A DNA stretch of 62,405 nt from Comamonadaceae bacterium CD01 (GCA_002894305.1 PGEI01000006.1:1-62405); one strand, 5' to 3'. Counted from the first letter of the stretch, positions 38,181 to 49,945 are shown. The notes: a model not told the origin generated them from the letters alone. Program-made: numbers and translations.

Positions 38181-40061
38181 TCAGAACGCTTCGCTCGCCA
38201 TATCCGCGCAGGTGCTGTCGCAGCGGCGCACCACGGCCAGCCAGGCGTCGATCTTTGGCAGCTCGTAATGAAAGAAGTAGCGCGCCGCGCCCAGGCGGCC
38301 GGCGCTGGCGGGCTGCGCCAGCTGCGCGTCGCTGCGCAGCGTTGCCAGCGCCAGATCAAGCCAAACCCAGGCCAATACCACGTGGCCAAAGGCCTGTAGA
38401 TAGGGCACCGCGTTGGCCAGCACCTGCTGCGCGTCGCCGCCGGCCCAGGCCTCTTGCGTGACGTCCAGCAGTTGCTGCAGCGCGTCGCCCAACTGCGCGG
38501 CATGGAGCGCCAGCGGCGGCACGGCGGCGGCCGCCTGCGCCGTCGCGCGCACGCGCCGGGCCAGCAGGGCCAGCGTTGCGCCGCCCTGCATCAGCACCTT
38601 GCGGCCCAGCAGATCCATGGCCTGGATGCCGTGCGTGCCCTCGTGGATCATGTTCAGGCGGTTGTCGCGCCAGTACTGCTCGACGGAGAAGTCGCGCGTG
38701 TAGCCGTAGCCGCCGTGGATCTGGATGGCCAGCGAGTTGGCCTCCAGGCAATTCTCGCTGGGCCAGCTCTTGGCAATCGGGGTGAGCAGCTCCAGCAGCA
38801 GGCGGGCGTCCTGCGCCTGCTGCGCGTCGCCGGTGCGGCCGTCGTCGACCAGGCGGGCGCAGTACAGATTCAGCGCCAGCGCGCCCTCGCAATAGCTTTT
38901 TTGCGCCAGCAGCATGCGCTTGATGTCGGCGTGCGCTATCAGCGCCACCTGCGGCGCGCCGGCGTCCTTGCCGCCGGCGCCCATCGGGCGGCCCTGCAGG
39001 CGCTGGCGCGCGTAGTCCAGGCTGGCGTAGTAGCCGGCAAGGCCCAGCGCGGTCGCCGCCATGCCGATGGCGATGCGTGCCTCGTTCATCATGTGGAACA
39101 TGCATTTGAGGCCCTCGCCCGGCGCGCCGACCCGGTAGCCGATGGCACCCGCACCTGCGCCGTCCAGCCCACCACCCTGCTCCGCGCGCACCGGGTATTT
39201 GCCCTCGCCAAAGTTGAGCAGCGTGTTGGTCGTGCCGCGCCAGCCCAGCTTGTGGTTCAAGCCGGCGAGCGCGATGTCGTTGCGCTCGCCGGTCAGCTGC
39301 CCTTCGGCATCAACCAACTGCTTGGGCACGATGAACAGCGAAATGCCCTTGACGCCGGGCACCAGTTTGCCGTCCGGCCCTGGAATCTTGGCCAGCACCA
39401 AGTGGACGATGTTCTCGGTCAGCTCATGCTCGCCCGCGCTGATCCACATCTTGTTGCCGCGCAGCCGATAGCGCGGACCCAACGGGTCGGCGTCGAAGCC
39501 CTCGCCGTCGGGTTCGGCGCGCGTGGCGATATCCGACAGCGACGAGCCTGCCTGCGGCTCGCTCAAACACATCGTGCCGGCCCAGCGGCCGTTGAACTCG
39601 TTGGCCGCAAACACCTGCTGCTGCGCCGGCGTGCCGTGCGCCAGGATGGCGTTGGCGTTGCCCGTGGTCAGCAGGTTGGAGCCGATGCTGATGCTGGCGC
39701 AGCCAAAGAACACGTTGGCCGCCGCGTCCACCAGATAGGGCAGCTGCATGCCGCCCTGTTCGTAGTCCTGCGCCGCGGCCAGCATGCCGCTGTCGGCATA
39801 GGCGCGCCGCGCGTCATGCGTGCAGGCGGGCAGCACCACGCGCAGGCCGCCGGCGCCATCGGGCTCGGTGCGCGGCTCCTCGGTGTCCACGATGCGGTTG
39901 AACGGCGCGTATTTCCCGCGCGCGATGCGCTCACAGGTATCGAGCACCGCATCAAAGGTCTCGCGCGAATGGTCGGCAAAGCGCGGACGTGCGGTAAGCG
40001 ATTCGGCCTGCAGCCAGTCGTGCAGCAGAAAGTCAAGGGTGGAGCGCAGTGGTGAAGTCAT
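38181..40061 (-). CDS. acyl-CoA dehydrogenase (DmdC/large C-terminal-domain type)
   Basis: 626 residues. The usual ACAD domains include MCLSEPQAGSSLSDI, GNKMWISAGEHEL and the GGYGYTRDFSVEQYWRDNR active-site region, plus a C-terminal extension of about 130 residues. This is the long, DmdC-like subgroup, so the substrate may be a fatty acyl-CoA or methylmercaptopropionyl-CoA. The upstream ATG at 40133 is rejected because the conserved start is MTSPLRSTLDFLL. It neighbours thiolase and FadB-like genes, fitting beta-oxidation. Confidence 0.93.
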   Translation of the reverse strand: MTSPLRSTLDFLLHDWLQAESLTARPRFADHSRETFDAVLDTCERIARGKYAPFNRIVDTEEPRTEPDGAGGLRVVLPACTHDARRAYADSGMLAAAQDYEQGGMQLPYLVDAAANVFFGCASISIGSNLLTTGNANAILAHGTPAQQQVFAANEFNGRWAGTMCLSEPQAGSSLSDIATRAEPDGEGFDADPLGPRYRLRGNKMWISAGEHELTENIVHLVLAKIPGPDGKLVPGVKGISLFIVPKQLVDAEGQLTGERNDIALAGLNHKLGWRGTTNTLLNFGEGKYPVRAEQGGGLDGAGAGAIGYRVGAPGEGLKCMFHMMNEARIAIGMAATALGLAGYYASLDYARQRLQGRPMGAGGKDAGAPQVALIAHADIKRMLLAQKSYCEGALALNLYCARLVDDGRTGDAQQAQDARLLLELLTPIAKSWPSENCLEANSLAIQIHGGYGYTRDFSVEQYWRDNRLNMIHEGTHGIQAMDLLGRKVLMQGGATLALLARRVRATAQAAAAVPPLALHAAQLGDALQQLLDVTQEAWAGGDAQQVLANAVPYLQAFGHVVLAWVWLDLALATLRSDAQLAQPASAGRLGAARYFFHYELPKIDAWLAVVRRCDSTCADMASEAF

Positions 40062-40156
40062 GCGATGGATTCTGACCGGCCGCCGCGCGCGCGCCTGTCT
40101 GCTAAGCGACGATTTGCGCGGATCACGCAGCACGCTTCAACCCGCCGGGCATCGCC

Positions 40157-40201
40157 CACGAAAAACCCCGCGCACCGTTGTTGCCGGCCTGCGCGGGGTT
40201 T
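40157..40201 (-). terminator. intrinsic terminator after the thiolase gene
   Basis: On the minus strand AAACCCCGCGCA pairs with TGCGCGGGGTTT and is followed by TTCGTGG. It sits 20 bases after the thiolase stop and isolates the beta-oxidation genes from the acyl-CoA dehydrogenase. Confidence 0.85.
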
Positions 40202-40222
40202 GCGGAATCTGCCGGGCAGCGC

Positions 40223-41398
40223 TTACAGCACCTCGAACACTCCCGCCGCGCCCATGCCGCCGCCGATGCACATGGTCACACACACTTTCTTGGCGCCGCG
40301 GCGCTTGCCTTCGATCAGGGCGTGGCCGGTCAGGCGCTGGCCGGTGACGCCGTAGGGATGACCCACGGCAATCGCGCCGCCGTTGACGTTCAGGCGGTCG
40401 GCCGGAATGCCCAGCTTGTCGCGGCAGTAGATGACCTGCACGGCAAAGGCTTCGTTGAGCTCCCACAGGTCGATGTCCTGGATGGACAGGCCCAGCCTTT
40501 TGAGCACCTTGGGGATGGCGAACACCGGGCCGATGCCCATCTCGTCGGGCTCGCAGCCGGCCACCGCAAAGCCCAGGAAACGGCCCAGCGGCTGCAGGTT
40601 GTTGCGGCTGGCGAAGTCTTCGCTGACCACAACGCAGGCGCCGGCGCCGTCGCTGAACTGGCTGGCGTTGCCCGCGGCAATCACGCCGCCGGGCAAGGCG
40701 GGTTTTATGCCGCTGATGCCTTCGACGGTCGTGCCCTCGCGCAGGCCTTCGTCCTTGCTGACGGTGACTTCCTTGGTGACCAGGCCGCGCACCTTGTCGA
40801 CCACGCCGGCGGTGACGGTGATTGGCGCGATCTCGGCCTCGAACCGGCCGGCTGCCTGGGCGGCGCAGGCCTTTTGCTGGCTGGCGGCGCCGTATTCATC
40901 CATCACGTCGCGGGCAATGCCGTAGCGCTTGGCGACCTGCTCGGCGGTCTGCAGCATGCTCCAGTAGATCTCGGGCTTTTTCTTGAGCAGCACCGGGTCG
41001 GTGGCCATGTGATGGTTCATCTCGTTTTGCACGCAAGAGATGGACTCGACGCCGCCAGCCACGTAGACCTCGCCCTCGCCGGCGATGATGCGCTGGCTGG
41101 CCAGCGCAATGGTCTGCAGGCCTGACGAGCAAAAGCGGTTGACCGTCATGCCGCTGGTGGTCACGGGCAGGTCGGCCATCAACGCGATCTGGCGCGCGAT
41201 GTTGAAGCCATCGGCGCCCTCGGGGTTGGCGCAGCCCATGAGGACGTCTTCGACCAGCTCGGGCGCAATGCCGGCGCGCTGCACGGCGGCCCGCACGGCG
41301 TGGCCGCCCAGCGTGGCGCCGTGGGTCATGTTGAAAGCGCCCTTCCAGCTCTTGGCAAGCGGCGTGCGGGCGGTGGAAACAATCACTGCGGATGTCAT
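40223..41398 (-). CDS. acetyl-CoA C-acyltransferase (thiolase)
   Basis: 391 residues. Catalytic Cys90 is in [10 protein letters not shown]. The other active-site motifs are [17 protein letters not shown] and CIGGGMG. It should cleave 3-oxoacyl-CoA to acetyl-CoA in beta-oxidation, as FadA/PcaF-like proteins do. It lies 26 bases after the FadB-like gene on the same strand, so the two probably form a multifunctional complex. Confidence 0.96.
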   Translation of the reverse strand: MTSAVIVSTARTPLAKSWKGAFNMTHGATLGGHAVRAAVQRAGIAPELVEDVLMGCANPEGADGFNIARQIALMADLPVTTSGMTVNRFCSSGLQTIALASQRIIAGEGEVYVAGGVESISCVQNEMNHHMATDPVLLKKKPEIYWSMLQTAEQVAKRYGIARDVMDEYGAASQQKACAAQAAGRFEAEIAPITVTAGVVDKVRGLVTKEVTVSKDEGLREGTTVEGISGIKPALPGGVIAAGNASQFSDGAGACVVVSEDFASRNNLQPLGRFLGFAVAGCEPDEMGIGPVFAIPKVLKRLGLSIQDIDLWELNEAFAVQVIYCRDKLGIPADRLNVNGGAIAVGHPYGVTGQRLTGHALIEGKRRGAKKVCVTMCIGGGMGAAGVFEVL

Positions 41399-41424
41399 AT
41401 GCCTATTCCTTGAATTCGTTGCAC

Positions 41425-43524
<2,100 letters not shown>

Positions 43525-43550
43525 GCGTGTCTTCCTTGGAAAGTGAAAAA

Positions 43551-43562
43551 GTACGATCGTGC
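43551..43562. promoter_or_regulatory. ACGATCGT palindrome before the FadB-like gene
   Basis: GTACGATCGTGC has an 8-base palindromic core, 27 bases upstream of the ATG. It resembles operators of TetR-type fatty-acid regulators (FadR/PsrA-like), but no such regulator lies nearby. Confidence 0.35.
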
Positions 43563-43603
43563 AGTTTTCATTGTAGACAGCCGCCGGGCCATGACCAGAG
43601 GCA

Positions 43604-43623
43604 CTTGTCCCGGTCGGGACAAG
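43604..43623. promoter_or_regulatory. inverted repeat between the FadB-like gene and corA
   Basis: CTTGTCCCG-GT-CGGGACAAG is a perfect 9-base inverted repeat with a 2-base centre, in the 182-bp region between divergent genes. No T-tract follows, so an operator is likelier than a terminator. Confidence 0.4.
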
Positions 43624-43706
43624 ACGTCGCGCCACAGGCGCCCAGCGGCCGTTTTGCCACACCTTGGCCCACAATGAGGCGTCTTGCACGCCGATGACGC
43701 CGCGCC

Positions 43707-44852
43707 ATGAAAGAACGCAACAACCACCACCGCAACACCCACCACAAGACCCTGGCGCGCCTGGTTGGGCTGCGCCGGCGCAACGACGCGTTCATGCAGT
43801 CGCCGGCCGGCGCTGCGCCCGGCGCACTGGTTCCCACGCCCGACCACGCGGGTCCGCCGGCGGCGCAGGCGACGCTGCTGCGCTATGGCCCGGACGGCGT
43901 GCAGCAAGAAGCCCAGGTGACGCTGGCGCAGCTGGCCCACCCGGCGCCGGCGGAGGGCGCGGTGCTGTGGCTGCACCTGCAGGGCATGCCCACGTCGGGG
44001 CAGCTCACCGCGCTGGGCCAGATGTTTGGCCTGCACGCGCTGGCGCTGGAGGACGTGCAGCACCGCGAGCGCCGCGCCAAGGTGGCGGACTATGAAACCC
44101 ACCAGTGCGTCATCCTCAGCCTGGTGCACCGCGACGCCGAGGGAGTGTGCCGCGTCGACCAGGTCACGCTGTTTCTGGGCCGCTTCGGCCTGATCAGCAT
44201 CAATGACGGCGATTGCGACGTGTTCGAGCCGGTGCGCCAGCGCATCCGCGGGCGCAGCGGCATCTGCAACCAGGGCGCGGACTACCTGCTCTACGCGCTG
44301 ATCGACGCCATCGTCGACACCGGCTTTGCACTGCTGGAGCAGACCGGCGACGAGCTGGAGACGCTGGAGGACGAGATCCTGCTGGAGCCCGGCAGCGAGG
44401 CGCGCAACCGCATCCACCTGGTGCGCCGCGAGCTGATGCTGATGCGCCGCGCCTGGTGGCCCCAGCGCGAGGCCATCTCCACGCTGATGCGCGGCGACCA
44501 GCCCTGGATCAGCGCGCTCACCCGCGTCTACCTGCGCGACTGCTACGACCACGGTGTGGTGATCGTCGACTTCGTCGAGACCTACCGCGAAATGGCCGCC
44601 AGCCTGCTGGACATCTACCTGTCGGCCATCAGCCAGCGCATGAACAACATCATGAAGGCGCTCACCATTGCAGCGACCATTTTTCTGCCGCTGACCTTCA
44701 TCACCGGGCTGTACGGCATGAACTTTGACACCGCCAGCCCCTGGAACCTGCCCGAGCTGCACTGGCGCTACGGCTACCCCTTCGCGCTGTCGCTGATGCT
44801 GGCCGTGGTCGTGATCATGCTGTGGTTCTTCAAGCGCAAGCGCTGGTGGTGA
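43707..44852 (+). CDS. CorA family magnesium/divalent metal transporter
   Basis: 381 residues. The long soluble N-terminal domain is mostly alpha/beta, and two transmembrane helices lie at the C-terminus. The first ends in the YGMN motif (LYGMNFD), the selectivity filter of CorA pentamers. The final charged tail is FKRKRWW. The sequence is closer to ZntB/CorA-like proteins than to E. coli CorA, so zinc or magnesium could be carried. It is convergent with livF at 9 bases. Confidence 0.92.
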   Translation: MKERNNHHRNTHHKTLARLVGLRRRNDAFMQSPAGAAPGALVPTPDHAGPPAAQATLLRYGPDGVQQEAQVTLAQLAHPAPAEGAVLWLHLQGMPTSGQLTALGQMFGLHALALEDVQHRERRAKVADYETHQCVILSLVHRDAEGVCRVDQVTLFLGRFGLISINDGDCDVFEPVRQRIRGRSGICNQGADYLLYALIDAIVDTGFALLEQTGDELETLEDEILLEPGSEARNRIHLVRRELMLMRRAWWPQREAISTLMRGDQPWISALTRVYLRDCYDHGVVIVDFVETYREMAASLLDIYLSAISQRMNNIMKALTIAATIFLPLTFITGLYGMNFDTASPWNLPELHWRYGYPFALSLMLAVVVIMLWFFKRKRWW

Positions 44853-44861
44853 GCCGGCACA

Positions 44862-45557
44862 TCACACCTCCAGCCACTCCTTGCGCACACGCTCGTTGGC
44901 GCGCAGCTCGGCCGGTGTGCCCGAGAACACGATGGAGCCGTGGCCCATGACGAGCACCCGGTCGGAGATGGACATCGCAATGGTGAGCTTCTGCTCGATC
45001 AGGAGCACCGACACGCCGCGCTCCTTGAGCTTGAGCAGGTACTGACCGACCAGTTCGACGATCTTGGGCGCCAGGCCCTCGGTGGGCTCGTCGATGATGA
45101 TGAGGTCGGGGTCGCCCATCAGCGTGCGGCACAGCGTCAGCATCTGCTGCTCGCCACCGGACATCACGCCGGCCTCGATGTCGCGCCGCTCCTTCAGGCG
45201 CGGGAACATCTCGTACATGTCGTCAAAGCTCCAGCGGCTGCCGCGGCCGCTGCCCTTTTGCCCCAGCAACAGGTTCTGGTGCACCGTGAGGTTGGGGAAC
45301 ACGTCGCGGCTCTCGGGCACGTAGCCCAGCCCCAAGTGGGCGATTTCGTAGGCTTTCTTGCCCGCCAGGCTCTGGCCCTTCCAGGTGATCGCGCCCTCCC
45401 AGTCCACCAGGCCCATGATGGCCTTGGCCGCGGTCGAACGCCCCGAGCCATTGCGCCCCAGCAGCGCGACGATCTCGCCGGGCTGCACGTCGAAGGCCAC
45501 ACCGTGCAGCACGTGGCTTTTGCCATAGTAGGCATGCAGGTTGTCCATGTTCAGCAT
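44862..45557 (-). CDS. livF: branched-chain amino acid-type ABC transporter ATP-binding protein LivF
   Basis: 231 residues. Walker A reads GRNGSGRST, with Arg40 where Lys is expected. The signature is MSGGEQQML, Walker B is LIIIDEPTEGLAP and the H-loop is absent as in LivF (LLIEQKL). The ATG at 45557 overlaps the livG stop by 7 bases. It pairs with LivG to power import of hydrophobic amino acids or carboxylates. Confidence 0.93.
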   Translation of the reverse strand: MLNMDNLHAYYGKSHVLHGVAFDVQPGEIVALLGRNGSGRSTAAKAIMGLVDWEGAITWKGQSLAGKKAYEIAHLGLGYVPESRDVFPNLTVHQNLLLGQKGSGRGSRWSFDDMYEMFPRLKERRDIEAGVMSGGEQQMLTLCRTLMGDPDLIIIDEPTEGLAPKIVELVGQYLLKLKERGVSVLLIEQKLTIAMSISDRVLVMGHGSIVFSGTPAELRANERVRKEWLEV

Positions 45558-46366
45558 GTCGCGCCCTCCGCCTGCTGCGCCGCAACCACCGAGCCCAGAT
45601 AGGCCTCCTGCACGCGCTCGTTGGCGCGCACCCGCTCGGGTGTGTCGAATGCAATCACCTCGCCGTAGACGACCACCGCGATCTTGTCGGCCAGGCCGAA
45701 GACCACGCCCATGTCGTGCTCCACGGTCAGCAGCGTGCGCCCCTCGGTCACCTCCTTGATCAGGCGGATGAAGCGCGCGGTCTCGCTCACGCTCATGCCG
45801 GCCGTCGGCTCGTCGAGCAGGATGACGCTTGCGCCGCCCGCAATCGTGATGCCGATCTCCAGCGCGCGCTGCTCGGCGTAGGTCAGGTTCATCGCCAGCG
45901 TATCGCGCTTTCTGTGCAGCTGGATCTGCTCCATCAGCTGCTCGGCGCGCTCGTTGGCGTCCTTGAGCCTGGACAGAAAACGCCAGAACGCGTAGCGGTA
46001 GCCCAGGCTCCACAGCACGCCGCAGCGCAGGTTCTCGAACACCGACAGCTTGGGAAAGATGTTGGTGATCTGGAAGCTGCGCGACAGCCCCATGCGGTTG
46101 ATCTCGAACGGCGCCTTGCCGTCGATGCGCTGGCCGTGCAGCAGCACCTGGCCGCTGGTGGGCGCAAAGCGCCCGCTGATCAGGTTGAACAGCGTGCTCT
46201 TGCCCGCGCCGTTGGGGCCGATGATGGCCACGCGCTCGCCCGCACGCACCGCCAGGCTGGCGCCGCGGATGATCTCGGTCTTGCCAAAGCTCTTGTACAG
46301 ATCGCGCAGCTCCAGCGCCACCGCGCCTGCGGCGTTGCCGCCGCCCTTGTTTTCCGCCGTGTTCAC
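45551..46366 (-). CDS. livG: branched-chain amino acid-type ABC transporter ATP-binding protein LivG
   Basis: 271 residues. It has a canonical Walker A (GPNGAGKST), a LivG-type signature (LTYAEQRALEIG) and Walker B (VILLDEPTAGMS), with the H-loop His in TVEHDMGVV. The start GTG at 46366 overlaps the livM stop (GTGA). An upstream in-frame start would lie deep in livM and is rejected. Confidence 0.93.
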   Translation of the reverse strand: MNTAENKGGGNAAGAVALELRDLYKSFGKTEIIRGASLAVRAGERVAIIGPNGAGKSTLFNLISGRFAPTSGQVLLHGQRIDGKAPFEINRMGLSRSFQITNIFPKLSVFENLRCGVLWSLGYRYAFWRFLSRLKDANERAEQLMEQIQLHRKRDTLAMNLTYAEQRALEIGITIAGGASVILLDEPTAGMSVSETARFIRLIKEVTEGRTLLTVEHDMGVVFGLADKIAVVVYGEVIAFDTPERVRANERVQEAYLGSVVAAQQAEGATC

Positions 46367-47661
46367 GCAGCCTCCCCCCGCTTGATTTCCCGCTCGATGT
46401 CTTCCTGGATCTGCCCCCACTGGCGCACGAACTGGCGCCGGCACAGCTCGAACAGCGCCAGCCCCGTCAGCATTACGAAGCCCGCGCCAAACCAGCTCGT
46501 CAGCGCCGTCGCGTCCAGGTGGGCGCCGAGGAACACAAGCTCGCTGCCCAGCGCCTCATTGAGCTGAAGGTGATAGGTCATCTCGATCATGGCCGCCGCG
46601 CCCAAGAGCGCCACCAGCGCGGTGCCGCCCAGGGCCAGATAAGCTGGAACGATGCGGCGCAGCCTGCCAAAGCGGGCCAGCCGCAGGTTCATCATGATCA
46701 GACTGGCCACGCCACCGGGCGCATACATGACCATGAACAGAAACACCAGGCCCAGGTACAGCAGCCAGGCCTTGGACAGCTCGGACAGCAGCACCGAGGC
46801 GAACACCAGCAGCACCGCGCCGATGATGGGGCCGAAGAAAAAGCCCGCCCCGCCCAGGAAGGTGAACAGCAGGTAGCCGCCCGAGCGCACCATGCTGACA
46901 CTGTCGGCGCCGGTGACGATCTCGAAGTTGATCGCCGCCAGCGCCCCACCCACGCCGGCAAAAAAGCCCGAGACGATGAAGCCGAAGTAGCGCACTCGCT
47001 GCGTGTTGTAGCCGATGAACTCCACGCGCTCGGGGTTGTCGCGCACAGCGTTCAGGATGCGCCCCAGCGGCGTACCGGTGAAGGCGAACATCAGCGCGGT
47101 GCAGACGAAGCAGTAGAAGGCGATCAGGTAGTACACCTGCAGGTTGGAGCCGAAGGTGATACCCAGCCAGCCGCCGCCGTAGACGCGATCGGTGGTGATG
47201 CCGCCTTCGCCGCCGAAGAACTCGGGAAACATCAGCGCCATCGACGCCACCAGTTCGCCAATGCCCAGCGTGATCATGGCGAACGTGGTGCCCGACTTCT
47301 TGGTCGTCACGTAGCCCAGCAGCACGGCAAAGAACATGCCGGCCAGCCCGCCGACGATGGGCACGAAGATCAGCGGCAGCATGATCTGCCCGCCGCCGGC
47401 CATGTTCATCGCGTGCACCGCGATGAACGAGCCCAGGCCGGTGTAGACCGCATGGCCGAAGCTGAGCATGCCGCCCTGCCCCAGCAGGATGTTGTAGGAC
47501 AGGCAGATGATGATGAGATAGCCGATCTGGCTGAGCATGGTCAGCGCCAGGCCGCTGGTGAACAGCAGCGGCGCGACGACCAGCGCCAGCGCAAACAGCG
47601 ACCAGATGAGCCAGCGCCCCACGTTCAGGGGCTGGAAGCGGTAGGTGTTGGAATGGTTCAT
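46363..47661 (-). CDS. livM: branched-chain amino acid-type ABC transporter permease LivM
   Basis: 432 residues, longer than a usual LivM of about 330-380 because of a hydrophobic C-terminal extension with one or two extra helices. The core has SYNILLGQGGMLSFGHAVYTG and GAILNAVRDNPERVEFIGY-like motifs. It forms the channel with LivH. It lies 4 bases downstream of livH. Confidence 0.92.
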   Translation of the reverse strand: MNHSNTYRFQPLNVGRWLIWSLFALALVVAPLLFTSGLALTMLSQIGYLIIICLSYNILLGQGGMLSFGHAVYTGLGSFIAVHAMNMAGGGQIMLPLIFVPIVGGLAGMFFAVLLGYVTTKKSGTTFAMITLGIGELVASMALMFPEFFGGEGGITTDRVYGGGWLGITFGSNLQVYYLIAFYCFVCTALMFAFTGTPLGRILNAVRDNPERVEFIGYNTQRVRYFGFIVSGFFAGVGGALAAINFEIVTGADSVSMVRSGGYLLFTFLGGAGFFFGPIIGAVLLVFASVLLSELSKAWLLYLGLVFLFMVMYAPGGVASLIMMNLRLARFGRLRRIVPAYLALGGTALVALLGAAAMIEMTYHLQLNEALGSELVFLGAHLDATALTSWFGAGFVMLTGLALFELCRRQFVRQWGQIQEDIEREIKRGEAA

Positions 47662-47665
47662 CGCA

Positions 47666-48619
47666 TCAGTCCTCGCGGGTTCCCATCAGCCCACGCGGGC
47701 GAAAAATCAGCATCAGCACCAGGAACAGATACGGCAGGATGGGCGCGACCTGCGAGATCGTCAGGCGCAGCAGCGGCCAGCCGGGCGTGCCCTCGTCCAC
47801 GCCCACGCCCAGCGACGCCAGCGCGCCGGCAAGCGAGTAATCCAGCGCCACGGCCAAGGTCTGCACCACGCCGATGATGAGCGACGCGAAGAACGCGCCG
47901 GCAAGCGACCCCATGCCGCCGACCACGACGACGACGAAGATGATCGAGCCCACCGACGCGGCCATCGCCGGCTCGGTGATATAGGTGTTGCCGCCAATCA
48001 CGCCAGCCAGCCCCGCCAGCGCGCAGCCGCCGCCAAAGACCAGCATGAACACGCGCGGCACGTTGTGGCCCAGCGCCTCCACGGTCTGCGGGTGCGTGAG
48101 CGCCGCCTGGATGACCAGGCCGATGCGCGTGCGCGTGAGCACCAGCCACACCGCCAGCAGCATCAAAAGCGCCACCAGCATGATGAAGCCGCGCGAGCGC
48201 GGGAACTGCGTGCCGTACAGCGTGAACAGCGGCCCCTGCAGCAGCGTGGGCAGGTTGTAGGGCACGGTCGAGCGGCCCCAGATCAGCTGCACCACCTCCA
48301 GCACCAGGTAGGACAGGCCGAAGGTGACCAGCAGTTCGGGCACGTGGCCGAACTTGTGCACGCGCCGCAGGCTGTAGCGCTCGAACAGCGCGCCCATGGC
48401 GCCCACCAGCAGCGGCGCGAGCACCAGCGCGGGCCAGAAACCAATGGAGCCCGACAGCGTGTAGGCAAAGTAGGCGCCCAGCATGTAGAAGCTGGCGTGC
48501 GCGAAGTTGAGCACGCCCATCATGCTGAAGATCAGCGTCAGGCCCGAGCTGAGCATGAACAGCAGCAGCCCGTAGCTGACGCCGTTGAGCAGCGAAATGA
48601 CGAAAAACTCTAGACCCAT
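47666..48619 (-). CDS. livH: branched-chain amino acid-type ABC transporter permease LivH
   Basis: 317 residues, about eight helices. The opening LLNGVSYGLLLFMLSSGLTLIF and the GVLNFAHASFYMLGAY segment are hallmarks of LivH. The gene starts about 35 bases after an intrinsic terminator that separates it from the binding-protein gene. Confidence 0.94.
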   Translation of the reverse strand: MGLEFFVISLLNGVSYGLLLFMLSSGLTLIFSMMGVLNFAHASFYMLGAYFAYTLSGSIGFWPALVLAPLLVGAMGALFERYSLRRVHKFGHVPELLVTFGLSYLVLEVVQLIWGRSTVPYNLPTLLQGPLFTLYGTQFPRSRGFIMLVALLMLLAVWLVLTRTRIGLVIQAALTHPQTVEALGHNVPRVFMLVFGGGCALAGLAGVIGGNTYITEPAMAASVGSIIFVVVVVGGMGSLAGAFFASLIIGVVQTLAVALDYSLAGALASLGVGVDEGTPGWPLLRLTISQVAPILPYLFLVLMLIFRPRGLMGTRED

Positions 48620-48653
48620 TGCAGCTCCGCAATGAAAAAACAGGGGTGGTGGG

Positions 48654-48680
48654 CAAAAAAAAGCCCGAGCGGACTCGGGC
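48654..48680 (-). terminator. intrinsic terminator between the binding-protein gene and livH
   Basis: On the minus strand GCCCGAG pairs with CTCGGGC around TCCG and is followed by eight T residues. It should make the periplasmic binding protein far more abundant than the membrane parts, as in many ABC operons. Confidence 0.9.
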
Positions 48681-48706
48681 CCTGATACGCAGGTGCAGTC
48701 AGCCGA

Positions 48707-49945
48707 TCACGAGGGGCGCTTCATCTGGCACGAGGTGGGCGTGCTCGCGACGTAGGGCTCGTAGTACTTGACCGGCACGAAGGTGTAGCCGGTGTTCTCC
48801 GCGTCGTTGGGATGCTTGGCATCGGTCTTCTCCCAGCGTGTGATGAACAGGCCCTGCTGCAACTGGTGGTCGGCCTTGCGCATCTTCACCTCGCCGTTGA
48901 AGCTGTTGAAGCTCATGTCTTCGAGCACCTTGGCCACCTTGGCCGGGTCGGTGCTCTTGGCCTGGGCAAAGGCGGTGTCGAGCATGGAGTAGCCGTGGTA
49001 GACGGCGTTGGCATACATGTCGTCGTTGAACTTTTTCTTGAAGTCGACCACCAGGCGGCCGATGTCGCCGGGCAGGTTGTTGTGCCCGTACGTGGCCATG
49101 TAGACCTTGCCCGCCGCGTTGGGGCCCAGCGCGGTCGGCGTGCCGGTCACACCACCGTAGTAGGTGTAGAAATTCACGTTGTTCAGGCCGGCGTCGTTGG
49201 CCGCCTTGATCAGCAGCGCCAGATCCGAGCCCCAGTTGCCGGTGATCACGGTGTCCGCGCCCGACTGCTTGATCTTGGCCACATAGGGCGCGAAGTCGCG
49301 CACCTGCGCCAGCGGCGCGAAGTCGTCGCCGACGACCTGCACGTCGGGGCGCTTCCTCTTGAGCATGTCCTTGGCGTATTTGCTGACCTGGTGGCCGTGC
49401 GAGTAGTTCTGGTTGATCAGGTAGACCTTCTGGACACTGGGCTCGTCCTTGATGTAGGTGGTGATCGCCTCCATCTTCATCGAGGTGTCGGCGTCAAGGC
49501 GGAAGTGCCAGTAGCTGCATTGGCTGTTGGTGAGATCCGGATCGACCGCGGCGTAGTTCAGGTAGAGCACCTCTTTGCCCGGGTTGCGCGCGTTGTACTT
49601 GTTCAACGCGTCGATGATGGCCAGCGCCGGGCCCGAGCCGTTGCCCTGCACCACGTAGCGCACGCCCTGGTCGATGGCCGAGCGCAGCGCGCTGCTGGTC
49701 TCCTGCGGGCTGAGCTTGTTGTCGATGCCGATGACCTCGAACTTCACGCCCGACTGGTTCTTCTTGCTGAATTCCTCACCCAGGAACTGCCAGGTCTTGA
49801 GCTGGTTGGTGCCAACGGCCGCCATCAGGCCCGACAGCGGATCCATCCAGGCGATCTTGACGGTCTCGCCCTGCTGCGCCAGCGCGGCGCCGGCAACGCT
49901 GACCAGCAGCGCCGCTGCACTGACCCTCTTCAAACCAAAACCCAT
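48707..49945 (-). CDS. livK: branched-chain amino acid-type ABC transporter substrate-binding protein
   Basis: 412 residues. The signal peptide ends about residue 23 (AGAALAQQ). The Leu/Ile/Val-binding fold follows, with KIAWMDPLSGLMA and QGNGSGPALAIIDAL. The mature protein has few Cys residues. The neighbouring acyl-CoA ligase suggests that the ligand could be a carboxylic acid that is activated on entry, but amino acids are equally possible. Confidence 0.92.
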   Translation of the reverse strand: MGFGLKRVSAAALLVSVAGAALAQQGETVKIAWMDPLSGLMAAVGTNQLKTWQFLGEEFSKKNQSGVKFEVIGIDNKLSPQETSSALRSAIDQGVRYVVQGNGSGPALAIIDALNKYNARNPGKEVLYLNYAAVDPDLTNSQCSYWHFRLDADTSMKMEAITTYIKDEPSVQKVYLINQNYSHGHQVSKYAKDMLKRKRPDVQVVGDDFAPLAQVRDFAPYVAKIKQSGADTVITGNWGSDLALLIKAANDAGLNNVNFYTYYGGVTGTPTALGPNAAGKVYMATYGHNNLPGDIGRLVVDFKKKFNDDMYANAVYHGYSMLDTAFAQAKSTDPAKVAKVLEDMSFNSFNGEVKMRKADHQLQQGLFITRWEKTDAKHPNDAENTGYTFVPVKYYEPYVASTPTSCQMKRPS

